This document shows positions 26,026-33,740 of a DNA stretch of 38,931 nucleotides, piece after piece. The stretch lies in NCBI RefSeq assembly GCF_003001995.1, contig NZ_PVNB01000035.1:1-38931 (forward strand). The letters run 5' to 3'. The position numbers and the translations under genes are program-made. Numbering within the stretch: position 1 is the first letter of the stretch; the number at the start of each line of letters is the position of its first letter. The stretch comes from Orenia metallireducens (GTDB lineage: Bacteria > Bacillota > Halanaerobiia > Halobacteroidales > Halobacteroidaceae). The notes below the pieces were generated by a model, which saw only the letters and a program-made list of their open reading frames with translations, was not told the DNA's origin and made no database searches.

Positions 26026-26195
26026 ATATTACAACAATAACGAGTGGATAGGAAAAATCCAATCAGGGATTTTTCCATTACGAAGGGTTCAAAGAACCCG
26101 AAGGATGAGTAACAAGTGACGAGAGGAGATTTTTGCTCGTTTCTCGTCACTCGTCACTGATTACTAAACTGTCGCAATATACCCATTAATTTTCA
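26026..26195. repeat. Largest dispersed hairpin repeat, composite (copy R10)
   Basis: Left end ATATTACAACAATAACGAG, right end (complement) ATATTGCGACAGTTTAGTAA. Outer arms use GAGTAACAAGTGACGAG-type units. Nested inside are two smaller hairpins, GGAAAAATCC/GGGATTTTTCC (about 26051-26076) and GGGTTC/GAACCC (about 26085-26099), shared in part with R6. It lies between the convergent HD-GYP and glycosylase genes. Confidence 0.75.
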
Positions 26196-26286
26196 CCTCA
26201 TGATCGGAAACCTATTAACTACTCATGAAATAGAAACTTTATTATACCCTATCTCTTTTCTTTTTAGAGATAATAGTTAAAATAGC

Positions 26287-26874
26287 TTATCTTGATACAA
26301 AAGAATTTCCCTTGATATAAAAACGCCATAGCTTGTCCTTATATTCTTCTGCATAATCTATATTGATTCGCTTACCCTTTACTACCTCTACCCTCTCATC
26401 AGAGTCTAAAATATAAAGCTTATCACCATCAACCAAATCATATCCATTCAACCTTCTATCTATATCCAAGGCTTGACATAGCTTCCCTGGACCATTAGTC
26501 AAATCCTCTATCTTCCTACTCTTAATTTCTCTATACTCTCTAACAATATCTAGACCATCAATCGGCTCTACAGCTCTAATTAAGACTGCTTCTGGCTTCC
26601 CTTCACTAGCAGTAACTATATTCAAACAATTATGGATTCCATAAATCAGATAAACATAGGCACAACCTGCTCTTCCAAACATTACCTCTGTCCTTTTGGT
26701 TCTCTTGTTCTGATAGGCATGGCACCCTTTATCTTCAGGACCTATATAGGCTTCTGTCTCTACTATCTTAGCAATTATCTGCTGACCATCTATCTCTCTT
26801 ACCAAGAGCTTACCAAGCAAATCACAAGCTACACTTACTCCATTTCTTTGATAGAAATCTAGACCTAACTTCAA
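26287..26874 (-). CDS. 3-methyladenine DNA glycosylase (AAG/MPG family)
   Basis: 195 aa, full family length. Removes alkylated purines from DNA. Conserved segments: VETEAYIGPEDKGCHAYQNK (catalytic Glu and Tyr region), RTEVMFGRAGCAYVYLIYG, HNCLNIVT, AVLIRAVEP and NGPGKLCQALDID. TTG 26874 is the likely start, next to GAGGGGGGAT. Single gene. Confidence 0.94.
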   Translation of the reverse strand: MKLGLDFYQRNGVSVACDLLGKLLVREIDGQQIIAKIVETEAYIGPEDKGCHAYQNKRTKRTEVMFGRAGCAYVYLIYGIHNCLNIVTASEGKPEAVLIRAVEPIDGLDIVREYREIKSRKIEDLTNGPGKLCQALDIDRRLNGYDLVDGDKLYILDSDERVEVVKGKRINIDYAEEYKDKLWRFYIKGNSFVSR

Positions 26875-27020
26875 AATATCCCCCCTCTATTTACAATCAC
26901 CCAACTTTAGACTCAAATTTAGTTAATATCTAATATCAATATTCTTAACTACTAAACACCTAATTTAAATTCTGTTAAATATTATTCTCTTTTAACAAAA
27001 AATAATAAACTTTAAACTAT

Positions 27021-27797
27021 CTATTTAGTAACAATTAATTCAACCTTATATTCTTCTTCATTACCTGTAATTATAATTGGGTATATTCCTTTACTTGTTT
27101 TGCAGCCAACTTTCCACTCCCAACTAACTTGACCACTATCATCTGCTATTTTTTCCTTTAAACCTACTGCCCTACTCATTCCTGATTTATAATAAACTGC
27201 AATATTGTATTTGACCTCTGGTATAGCTTTTATAGTTATTTTAGCATAATCCCCACATTTTACAACCTCAGTTAACTCAATTAACTCTATCTCTTTATTT
27301 TCTCTCCATAAACCCTTATTATTCTCCTTAGCCTCTTTTTCAAATTTCCTAAAATATTCAGAATACTTTATATCAGGGGGATATATATCTACTTGGGCAT
27401 ATCCTTCTAATAACAAAATAGCATTGAACATATTAGCTCTGATCTCTTTCTCAGTTACTTCCTTAATAGGATTGAGCCAGATATACCGTAATAGCCTACT
27501 ATATCTATCCCTTTGGCTGACATCCTTTTCTAAATAAACTTTTTTATTTAATAATTGAGTTTCAGTATACTCAGAAGCCTCTTTCCCATAAGGCTGATCT
27601 AGTTCTGGAGCATTGACACCAATAAATCTTACTGCTTCCTTTCTACCATTGAGCAATCGAACATAGCATGTATCTCCATCAACATGTTCAACTACCTTAG
27701 CCTCTTCTACTTTATTGTTAGTTTTTTTATCTTCTTTTTCTAGTAAAAAATATGACAAGATTAAGATTAAAACCTTTACTACTTGATTATTAAGCAT
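27021..27797 (-). CDS. Thermonuclease (SNase)-like protein with C-terminal beta domain
   Basis: 258 aa. An N-terminal hydrophobic segment (about 4-19) anchors or exports it. The staphylococcal-nuclease domain occupies about 33-165: VVEHVDGDTCYVRLLNGRKE, VRFIGVNAPELDQPYGKEAS, and DRYSRLLRYIWL. The catalytic Arg-Glu-Arg set is recognisable (VRFIGV, PELD, RYSRLL). A C-terminal ~80-residue beta-rich domain of unknown role follows (ITIKAIPEVKYNIAVYYKSG). AGGAGGATAAG lies 12 bases upstream of the ATG. Likely an outward-facing nuclease; with comEA/comEC elsewhere in the window, DNA scavenging is conceivable but not shown. Confidence 0.87.
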   Translation of the reverse strand: MLNNQVVKVLILILSYFLLEKEDKKTNNKVEEAKVVEHVDGDTCYVRLLNGRKEAVRFIGVNAPELDQPYGKEASEYTETQLLNKKVYLEKDVSQRDRYSRLLRYIWLNPIKEVTEKEIRANMFNAILLLEGYAQVDIYPPDIKYSEYFRKFEKEAKENNKGLWRENKEIELIELTEVVKCGDYAKITIKAIPEVKYNIAVYYKSGMSRAVGLKEKIADDSGQVSWEWKVGCKTSKGIYPIIITGNEEEYKVELIVTK

Positions 27798-27994
27798 TTA
27801 AAAACTTATCCTCCTAAACACTAGTTAATAATATATTTTATTATACTTTAGTTTAGATAATTATTATTTGCTCAATTTCCACAGAAAAACTTGCTAATAT
27901 TAAAGTGAGATAAGTCTAAAAAAGTTATAAAAAAAAGAGCTAATTAAATTATTAACCCTTAATAAATATATATTTAAAATTGTCTGAAGATAAC

Positions 27995-28270
27995 CTATTT
28001 ATTTTTTGACAAATACAACAAAATAAGCCCAACTACAAAAGCAACTATTACTGGTATACTAATAAAAAACTTACTTAAATCTCTTCCCACTAAGCCTGCT
28101 GTCCCCCAGACTTCTCCTATTATCTGCTTGGCAGCAATATTTAAAATCGCTCCTAATAGACCAACAACTACAGCAATAACTATTCTAGCTCCCCAATTAT
28201 CAGCCTTCAAAGTAAAGACAACTGCTAAACTAGCTATTATGGTGGTTATAATAATATTGATAATCCCCAT
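27995..28270 (-). CDS. Small membrane protein, 91 aa, three predicted helices
   Basis: Helices at about 2-20, 28-50 and 68-88, with Gly-rich packing (VVVGLLGAILNIAAK). GGGAGGGAG stands six bases before the ATG, so it is very likely translated. I do not recognise the family; the size and layout resemble GlsB/YeaQ-type or holin-like proteins. No partner in the neighbourhood. Confidence 0.65.
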   Translation of the reverse strand: MGIINIIITTIIASLAVVFTLKADNWGARIVIAVVVGLLGAILNIAAKQIIGEVWGTAGLVGRDLSKFFISIPVIVAFVVGLILLYLSKNK

Positions 28271-28593
28271 TTAGCTCCCTCCCTTTAGAATGGATTTATT
28301 AAGCTCACCTATAATTAAATCTTATTAAACTCTGTTTATAATTTGAATTTAAAGTTAAATATCCTACTCTAAAGTAATTTAACAATAATACATAAATCAT
28401 CTTCTCTGCCTATATTAAAACTCCTTCAATCAGCTTGATAATTATATCTCAGTTCAATAAATCATAATTATAAATAGAACATCTTCTCATAATAAAAGCC
28501 CATTTATGTTAAGTCCCAATAATAAAAAAATTAAAAGAACTTAAACACAAACAGGCTATAAATATATCTTTAATAATACTAAAAAATTATCCT
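28271..28593. other. Gene-free AT-rich gap
   Basis: Nothing beyond AT-rich sequence is seen here; the promoter of the 91-aa gene presumably lies at its left end. Confidence 0.4.
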
Positions 28594-29283
28594 TTAAAAC
28601 TTATGGCTGATTCCTAAACCTATAGAAGATGCAGTAAGATTCTTTAAAGGCCCCTTAACCTTGCCACCACCATAATGCCAATCATCACCAAAGAGATCAT
28701 AAGTACAAAAATAACTGGCTGATAAACTTAACACCCAATCTTTCTTTATCTTTCTCTTAATAGTAATTCCTGGCTCAGCAAAAACAAAATATTTGCTCAT
28801 AGTAGTACTTTGGGGATTCTCAACAATATCTTCAAAATTATCTACGTTATTTTTATGGTCTAATCTTAAATAAGCTCTTCCTCCACCGAAGCCTAAATCA
28901 AAAAATACACCAGTCTTATCACCTATATAAATTCCCTGTTCTCTAATTCCACCCAATCCAAATAGATTAAAAAAAGCCTCTTGGCCATTACTAGCCTTAG
29001 AATCAGTAATTCCACAAAAAGCAAATCCTGCATATCTAACATTAGCAGGGTTAGTATCTTCATATCTGTCTATAAGAGAACTCCCTCTAAAAATGACCAT
29101 ATCACCTAATGATTTAAAATCATTATCACGTAAATAATTATTCAGTTTATTAAAATTAATATTATATTGACTGATATTATATTGCCTAAACACCGAATCA
29201 TCAGTTGAATTTAAATTATCACTTGCAAATACTAGACTACTATTGAATAAAACTATTAATAGTATAATAAATACTCTCTTCAT
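28594..29283 (-). CDS. Probable outer-membrane beta-barrel protein
   Basis: 229 aa. Clear signal peptide (about 1-20, ending VFA). The mature part alternates polar and hydrophobic residues and is rich in Gly and aromatics (GVFFDLGFGGGRAYLRLDHK, GLGISHKF) and ends in Phe, the usual C-terminal residue of barrel proteins recognised by BamA. It suggests a small barrel of about 8 strands. It neighbours the peptide secretion locus on the same strand but is separated from it by a hairpin repeat. No specific function is claimed. Confidence 0.65.
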   Translation of the reverse strand: MKRVFIILLIVLFNSSLVFASDNLNSTDDSVFRQYNISQYNINFNKLNNYLRDNDFKSLGDMVIFRGSSLIDRYEDTNPANVRYAGFAFCGITDSKASNGQEAFFNLFGLGGIREQGIYIGDKTGVFFDLGFGGGRAYLRLDHKNNVDNFEDIVENPQSTTMSKYFVFAEPGITIKRKIKKDWVLSLSASYFCTYDLFGDDWHYGGGKVKGPLKNLTASSIGLGISHKF

Positions 29284-29315
29284 AAATACACTACCTTTCT
29301 TAAATAACTAGACTA

Positions 29316-29333
29316 AGTGAAATTAATTTCACT
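29316..29333. promoter_or_regulatory. 18-bp perfect palindrome upstream of the barrel gene
   Basis: AGTGAAATTAATTTCACT, 33 bases ahead of the ATG of the beta-barrel gene. Position and symmetry fit an operator; the binding protein is unknown. Confidence 0.45.
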
Positions 29334-29357
29334 ATCTAATTTTATCTAGTGAAAAAA

Positions 29358-29423
29358 TTGTTAGCCACAGGTTTTAACCTGTGGCGTTTTATAGAACCTA
29401 TAGGTTAAAACCCGTGACTAACA
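29358..29423. repeat. Inverted repeat element with TTGTTAGYCAC ends
   Basis: The left half TTGTTAGCCACAGGTTTTAA and the right half (complement TGTTAGTCACGGGTTTTAA) face each other; the left half is itself a CCACAGG/CCTGTGG hairpin. It lies 40 bases after precursor peptide 1 on the minus strand and is well placed to be its terminator. Confidence 0.6.
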
Positions 29424-29462
29424 AAAATATTAAATCTTTAATACCGTATATAGTTAAAATAT

Positions 29463-29615
29463 TTATGGTATTGGTACACCTGCAGCATTTAATATTATTT
29501 TACCTGCATAAATTGCAGCTCCATCACTCACAGTATCTTCCACTTTATCCCTAAAGTGCGTCCACCAGCTTCCTCCATCAATCATCATTAACTCTTGCTC
29601 ATTCAATTCTTTCAT
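29463..29615 (-). CDS. Double-glycine leader peptide precursor 1 (bacteriocin-like)
   Basis: 50-aa peptide. The leader MKELNEQELMMIDGG is a textbook double-glycine leader (LxxxELxxIxGG type) for cleavage by a C39 peptidase exporter. The predicted 35-aa product begins SWWTHF, is amphipathic, has GAAIYAGKIILNAAG in its second half and ends PIP; it has no Cys. GGAAGGTG lies upstream of ATG 29615. The upstream promoter and triple operator match those of precursor 2. Likely a class II bacteriocin/microcin or a signalling peptide. Confidence 0.88.
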   Translation of the reverse strand: MKELNEQELMMIDGGSWWTHFRDKVEDTVSDGAAIYAGKIILNAAGVPIP

Positions 29616-29672
29616 CAAATATTCACCTTCCTCAATAAATTATTTTTTACCTCCTGAGAAGTATTTAACCAT

Positions 29673-29701
29673 ATTTTAACATGTTTTTTCTTATTTGTAA
29701 A
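29673..29701 (-). promoter_or_regulatory. Promoter of precursor peptide 1
   Basis: Minus strand: TTTACA (29696-29701), 17-base spacer, TAAAAT (29673-29678). Layout and spacing equal those at precursor 2. Confidence 0.75.
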
Positions 29702-29704
29702 CTG

Positions 29705-29796
29705 TACAATAGTATAATTTTTTACCTGATTTCCACTTCTGACTATACTATAGTACAAAATTTTTGGGGTCTTATATGAACTTTTATACTATAGTA
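29705..29796. promoter_or_regulatory. Triple dyad operator of precursor peptide 1
   Basis: Three copies of the palindrome TACTATAGTA: 29705-29714 (TACAATAGTA), 29746-29755 (perfect) and 29787-29796 (perfect). Centres are 41 bp apart both times. The nearest copy is centred about 43 bases before the expected transcription start, the usual place for a LuxR-type activator. Confidence 0.8.
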
Positions 29797-29892
29797 TAGT
29801 TTTAAGTGAACATTTAAAACTAATAATCTTTTCTAATTATATAGTATTATCTACTCATCTCAAGGAGTAACTTATCAAAAAGTAATTTAAAG

Positions 29893-30687
29893 CTATAATT
29901 GAAATTCTTCTACAGAAATAATCCCTGTCTTAATCGCTTTAATAATTGCCTTAAATATATTATCAGTATTTAGCGAATTTTTAATCTTCTTTTTATGATA
30001 TTTAACTGCACTATTGCTACAACACAATTTCTCTGCTATATCTTGTTCGGTATAACCATTAATAGTCATTTTTAAAATTTCTTTCTGTACTTTAGTCACT
30101 CTTAATACTCCATCTAATAATTTAAACTCTTTATTAAGTTTATATTTCTGAATTATATTTTCTCTTAATAACAAACCAAAAGCTATTAAACCTTTTTGTA
30201 AATCTTTCATTTGAGAATCTATTACTGATATATCTATATATCCTACTATATCACCTTCTATCCAAATAGGTAGAGCAAAACAATTCCATTCTTTAAAGAA
30301 ATTACAATAATGCTCCTCTGATATTAAATAAATCTCCTCTTTTAAATTCATAGCCAATGAAATAGCATTAGTTCCAATACTATCTTCAGCAAATGATATA
30401 CCTGCTTTTAAAAAACAATTATCTTCTAATTTCTTACTTATTACATCTAATAGAAACCCTTGCGAATTAATTAATAAGAAAATATGATTTTGATCAACAC
30501 AATCATTTATCTCATTAATACTTTCTCTAAAAATACTAATAAGCAACTTTTTTTTATTTAATTCTTCTCTAAGCTTATTTTCTTCTAACCTAATCCTAGG
30601 AGAAGACAAATCTTTTTTTAAACCTAATTTCAAACATTTACCAAGCGATTCTAAAGTTTTATTATTTATTTCTTTTTTTTCTCTCAT
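29893..30687 (-). CDS. GAF-like sensor and LuxR-type DNA-binding regulator
   Basis: 264 aa from ATG 30687, just after GGTGGAGGATT; an ATG at 30702 overlaps that site and is rejected. The sensor part (about 60-185) carries SFAEDSIGTNAISLAMNLKE and EEHYCNFFKEWNCFALPI, as in the GAF domains of AcoR/NtrC-type activators, but instead of an AAA+ domain it ends in a LuxR/GerE helix-turn-helix (about 200-264; VTKVQKEILKMTINGYTEQD). It lies directly upstream of precursor 1 and is the obvious candidate to bind the TACTATAGTA arrays. Confidence 0.85.
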   Translation of the reverse strand: MREKKEINNKTLESLGKCLKLGLKKDLSSPRIRLEENKLREELNKKKLLISIFRESINEINDCVDQNHIFLLINSQGFLLDVISKKLEDNCFLKAGISFAEDSIGTNAISLAMNLKEEIYLISEEHYCNFFKEWNCFALPIWIEGDIVGYIDISVIDSQMKDLQKGLIAFGLLLRENIIQKYKLNKEFKLLDGVLRVTKVQKEILKMTINGYTEQDIAEKLCCSNSAVKYHKKKIKNSLNTDNIFKAIIKAIKTGIISVEEFQL

Positions 30688-30892
30688 AATCCTCCACCTC
30701 ATATAATTAAATTCTATTTTTTAACAAAAAACCCTTTATTATTTAAGTGCTATTTATATACATTTATCTAGCTTTATTTTAAAAGAAAATTGGTATTATC
30801 ACTCTTTTTTTAGACTAAGATCAGGTTGTGTATAAACTTCTTAATTTATATATCAGATTTTATCCTTAAAAGGCATAATTCCTATAATGAGC

Positions 30893-30934
30893 AAAAAAAT
30901 AATAATTCCTATATTAATGTGGGAATTATTATTT
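30893..30934 (-). terminator. Terminator at the end of the secretion operon
   Basis: Minus strand: 13-bp perfect stem (30922-30934 with 30897-30909), 12-base loop, then a run of seven T. About 220 bases after the last TolC-like gene. Confidence 0.8.
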
Positions 30935-30969
30935 AAAATAGTTTCTATTATAAGTGTGAGAATTTAAAA

Positions 30970-31050
30970 CTAAAATTAATGGGTATATTGTGATATCTTG
31001 GGGATTAGATGGATAAGCGGCTCGATGGTTAGGTTAGATCAAACCTAACT
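30970..31050. repeat. Dispersed repeat with one conserved end (copy R11)
   Basis: ATTAATGGGTATATTGTGAT is the same end, read in the other direction, as in R7, R9 and R10. It is followed by GGTTAGGTTAGATCAAACCT, a small hairpin of GGTTAG units. The remaining 31051-31155 stretch shows no gene. Confidence 0.6.
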
Positions 31051-31155
31051 TCCTGCAAGTCTGAAAAGATGACTCTACGTGTGAACCATAATCAAAGTAT
31101 CTAAGTACTATTCTATTTCTTCATTCTACAGTTGGATAGATATATTTATAATAAT

Positions 31156-32595
31156 TTATAGCTTAATCATCCCCACAAAATAAAATAATCTTAGCTTACT
31201 AATAATAATCTGGTCTTTAGCTGATTTGAAATCTACTAAGGCCTCTTCTAATTCTATATTCTTTTGTTTAAATTCCCTTGCTGTAATTACCCCATCTTGC
31301 AATTGCTTTTGTAATAATCTCTTTTCTAATTTAGCTTTATCTAAAGTTAGTTTTTTCTCCTGAAAATTAACTCTAGCTTCCTCTAATTTATTAATAAATT
31401 TATCAAGTTTTAAGGTTAAACTCTTCATTAGATTTTGAAAATCATTCTCTAATTTATCTAAATCATCTTTATAATCTAAATTAATTAATTCTTCCTTCCC
31501 TCCATCGAATAAATTTTGAGTTAAATTAACTCCTATACTCCATTCTTCTTCTAAACGATTATAATTAGCAACTAAATTTAACTTAGCTCTATTCTTATTC
31601 TTTTCCCATTTAAATTCTTTTTTAGTTAAATCTAATTCTAATTTATTAGAATTCACTTTAGGATTGCAATTTTTAATTCTTTCAATAAGATTACCTTTAC
31701 TATATTGATCTACTTTTAATAAATATATTTTTTCTTTATTATTATTCAGATACTTTGCATCTTCTGATAAAACTATTTGGGAGTCCCTAGATAATCCCAA
31801 TTCTTCTAACCATTCCTGTTGCTCCTCTATAAATTTATTGTTATTTTGAGCAAGATTAAATTCTGCTTTCTTCAAATCAATTTTAGCAATTAAAACTTGT
31901 TGCTCACCTGCTTCTTTTATAGATTGTTTCTTTAGAATTTTATTTAAGTAATCTTTACTAAAGTCATAATTCTCCTTAGCTATGTCCAAACTTTCTTTAA
32001 GCCTTAATATATTTAAGTACCCTTCAAGCCAATCAATCTTTTTGATTCCCTGTTGCCATTCAAGATTATTCTTTATTTTAAGGAATTCATTATAAGATTT
32101 TTTATACTCTTGTTCCAACTCTACAGGATTAATAGGATAGATAGGTTGAGTAACTTTCAAATTATAATCGACTTTATCCTCCAAATTTTCAGATTTAATA
32201 GAACTTAGTTTATCATTTAAAATTATATTATTTTCTAAGGTCAGTCCCGAAGAAAAGAGTTTAGTACCTTGTAATCCTATTTTTAAGTTTTTACCTTTCT
32301 CTTTCGTTTCTTCTGTAAACCCAAATTGATTCAAAACAAGATCAGTATCTTGTTGATATAATGTGCTTCCCGAAAAATCAACTTGCCAGGCAAATCCTGC
32401 CTTAATTTTAGCAAGTTCTCGCTCTGTTTTAGTTAGATTATACTCCAATTCTTGAAGAGATGGATTATTTTTTAATCCCCAATTTACTGCTTCCTGTAGG
32501 GTTATTTCTTTAGAGAATACTCTGGGGCTAATCATTAAAATTAATAATATTGTTATGTAGTAGAGTTTAATAGACTTATTTGTGAATAATATCAT
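31156..32595 (-). CDS. TolC-family outer-membrane efflux protein
   Basis: About 479 aa from ATG 32595. Signal peptide ending near VFSKE, then the repeat opening ITLQEAVNWGLKNNPSLQEL typical of TolC, long coiled-coil helices, and a second repeat beginning near NLIERIKNCNPKVNSNKLEL. Barrel-like strands such as KLNLVANYN and WSIGVNLTQNLFDGG are seen. Full TolC length, so it could form the outer-membrane channel for the peptide exporter. The 5' end overlaps the upstream TolC-like gene by 20 bases; the operon ends after it. Confidence 0.9.
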   Translation of the reverse strand: MILFTNKSIKLYYITILLILMISPRVFSKEITLQEAVNWGLKNNPSLQELEYNLTKTERELAKIKAGFAWQVDFSGSTLYQQDTDLVLNQFGFTEETKEKGKNLKIGLQGTKLFSSGLTLENNIILNDKLSSIKSENLEDKVDYNLKVTQPIYPINPVELEQEYKKSYNEFLKIKNNLEWQQGIKKIDWLEGYLNILRLKESLDIAKENYDFSKDYLNKILKKQSIKEAGEQQVLIAKIDLKKAEFNLAQNNNKFIEEQQEWLEELGLSRDSQIVLSEDAKYLNNNKEKIYLLKVDQYSKGNLIERIKNCNPKVNSNKLELDLTKKEFKWEKNKNRAKLNLVANYNRLEEEWSIGVNLTQNLFDGGKEELINLDYKDDLDKLENDFQNLMKSLTLKLDKFINKLEEARVNFQEKKLTLDKAKLEKRLLQKQLQDGVITAREFKQKNIELEEALVDFKSAKDQIIISKLRLFYFVGMIKL

Positions 32596-33661
32596 CAAGT
32601 GACACCCCAATCTCTAACCCCATATCTTTCTTTAAGTTTAATAATTTTAAATAATACTTAGTTATAGCAGCTTGATTATTATACTTAGCTTCTAATAATT
32701 TAACTTCAGCCGATAAGAGCTCATTTGGACTTTTTAAGCCTACTTGCTGTTGCTCTTTAATGATATTGTAGTTCTGTTTAATCTGCTTAAGATATAATTT
32801 AGTTAATTCTATAGTTTCAATAGTTTGTTGAAAGAGAGTATATTCTTTTTTTATTAAAGTTTCAAGCTCTCTCTTTTCTTTCTTATAATTTAGCTCAGTT
32901 AAATATTTACTGTTTTTTATTTTTTTTAAGTCTAACTTAGCAGTTTCAGCAACTTTTGCTTTCCTTAATGATTTTTCAGCTAACTCTATTTCTTCTTTCT
33001 TTAATTTTAAAGATAAACTATTCTCAAATGCAATATTCAATGCTTCTTTTTTAGTTATATTATATATGTCAGTTACATTTATTTGCTGTAATCGAATCTT
33101 TTTTTGATCATCTAATAACAACTTCTCTTTAAATTCTTGTAAAAGCAATTGATACTCGTCTTTAACTTTCTTTAGATCAAATACTGCATCATTATATTCC
33201 GTTTGCTGTTTTAACAAATCTAGATATCCTTTATAACCTCTTTTAACTTGTAATCTCATATCATCTAATACTCTTTTTTCAAATTCAACATCTTTCTCTT
33301 TAGCTATTATGTCCGACTTATTCTCAAGCAACTTCAAATAATCATTAACAACCTCAATAATTAATTGATTCTTATTCTGTCTATAATCATTTTTAGCTTT
33401 TGATAAATTAAATTTATTTTCTAATTTTTTATAATATGATTGAACTATTAAGTTATTACTTTTATTTTTAGTATAATCTAATTTAGAGTTATCTAAGTTT
33501 ACTTTAGATATTTCTAAATCTAAATTATTTTCCAAAGCCAATTCAATACTCTCAGCTAAGGTAAGTTTATCTATCTCTTTTGCAAATAATGGACATGATA
33601 TAAATAAACATAAGATAAGTATCATTCCTAAAATATTAATTTTATTAATAAATAATCTCAT
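32576..33661 (-). CDS. Short TolC-like protein
   Basis: About 361 aa from ATG 33661 (GGGGATGG upstream). Signal peptide ending near LFAKE, then KLTLAESIELALENNLDLEI and long Lys/Glu-rich coiled coils, with a second TolC repeat near ITKKEALNIAFENSLSLKLK. It is some 100 residues shorter than TolC and the usual barrel strands are not evident. It may be a periplasmic coiled-coil partner or a hetero-subunit of the neighbouring TolC. It lies between the adaptor gene and the full TolC gene and overlaps the latter. Confidence 0.82.
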   Translation of the reverse strand: MRLFINKINILGMILILCLFISCPLFAKEIDKLTLAESIELALENNLDLEISKVNLDNSKLDYTKNKSNNLIVQSYYKKLENKFNLSKAKNDYRQNKNQLIIEVVNDYLKLLENKSDIIAKEKDVEFEKRVLDDMRLQVKRGYKGYLDLLKQQTEYNDAVFDLKKVKDEYQLLLQEFKEKLLLDDQKKIRLQQINVTDIYNITKKEALNIAFENSLSLKLKKEEIELAEKSLRKAKVAETAKLDLKKIKNSKYLTELNYKKEKRELETLIKKEYTLFQQTIETIELTKLYLKQIKQNYNIIKEQQQVGLKSPNELLSAEVKLLEAKYNNQAAITKYYLKLLNLKKDMGLEIGVSLDDIIHK

Positions 33662-33704
33662 TAAAAACCATCCCCTATACGAACTAATCATTATGTAATA
33701 AATC

Positions 33705-33734
33705 TCAAAGGGCTTGAAGACTCAAGCCCTTTGA
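33705..33734 (-). terminator. Intra-operon hairpin between adaptor and TolC-like genes
   Basis: 13-bp perfect stem with a 4-base loop (33705-33717, 33722-33734), right after the adaptor stop. No strong T-run follows on the minus strand, so it is more likely an attenuator or mRNA processing/stability site than a full terminator. Confidence 0.6.
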
Positions 33735-33740
33735 AGTTAA

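Noticed and set aside
22482-26195. CRISPR-like array made of GAGTGACGAG repeats
   Set aside because: The repeats are short, degenerate, arranged as inverted arms and scattered through the window; there are no regular spacers and no cas genes.
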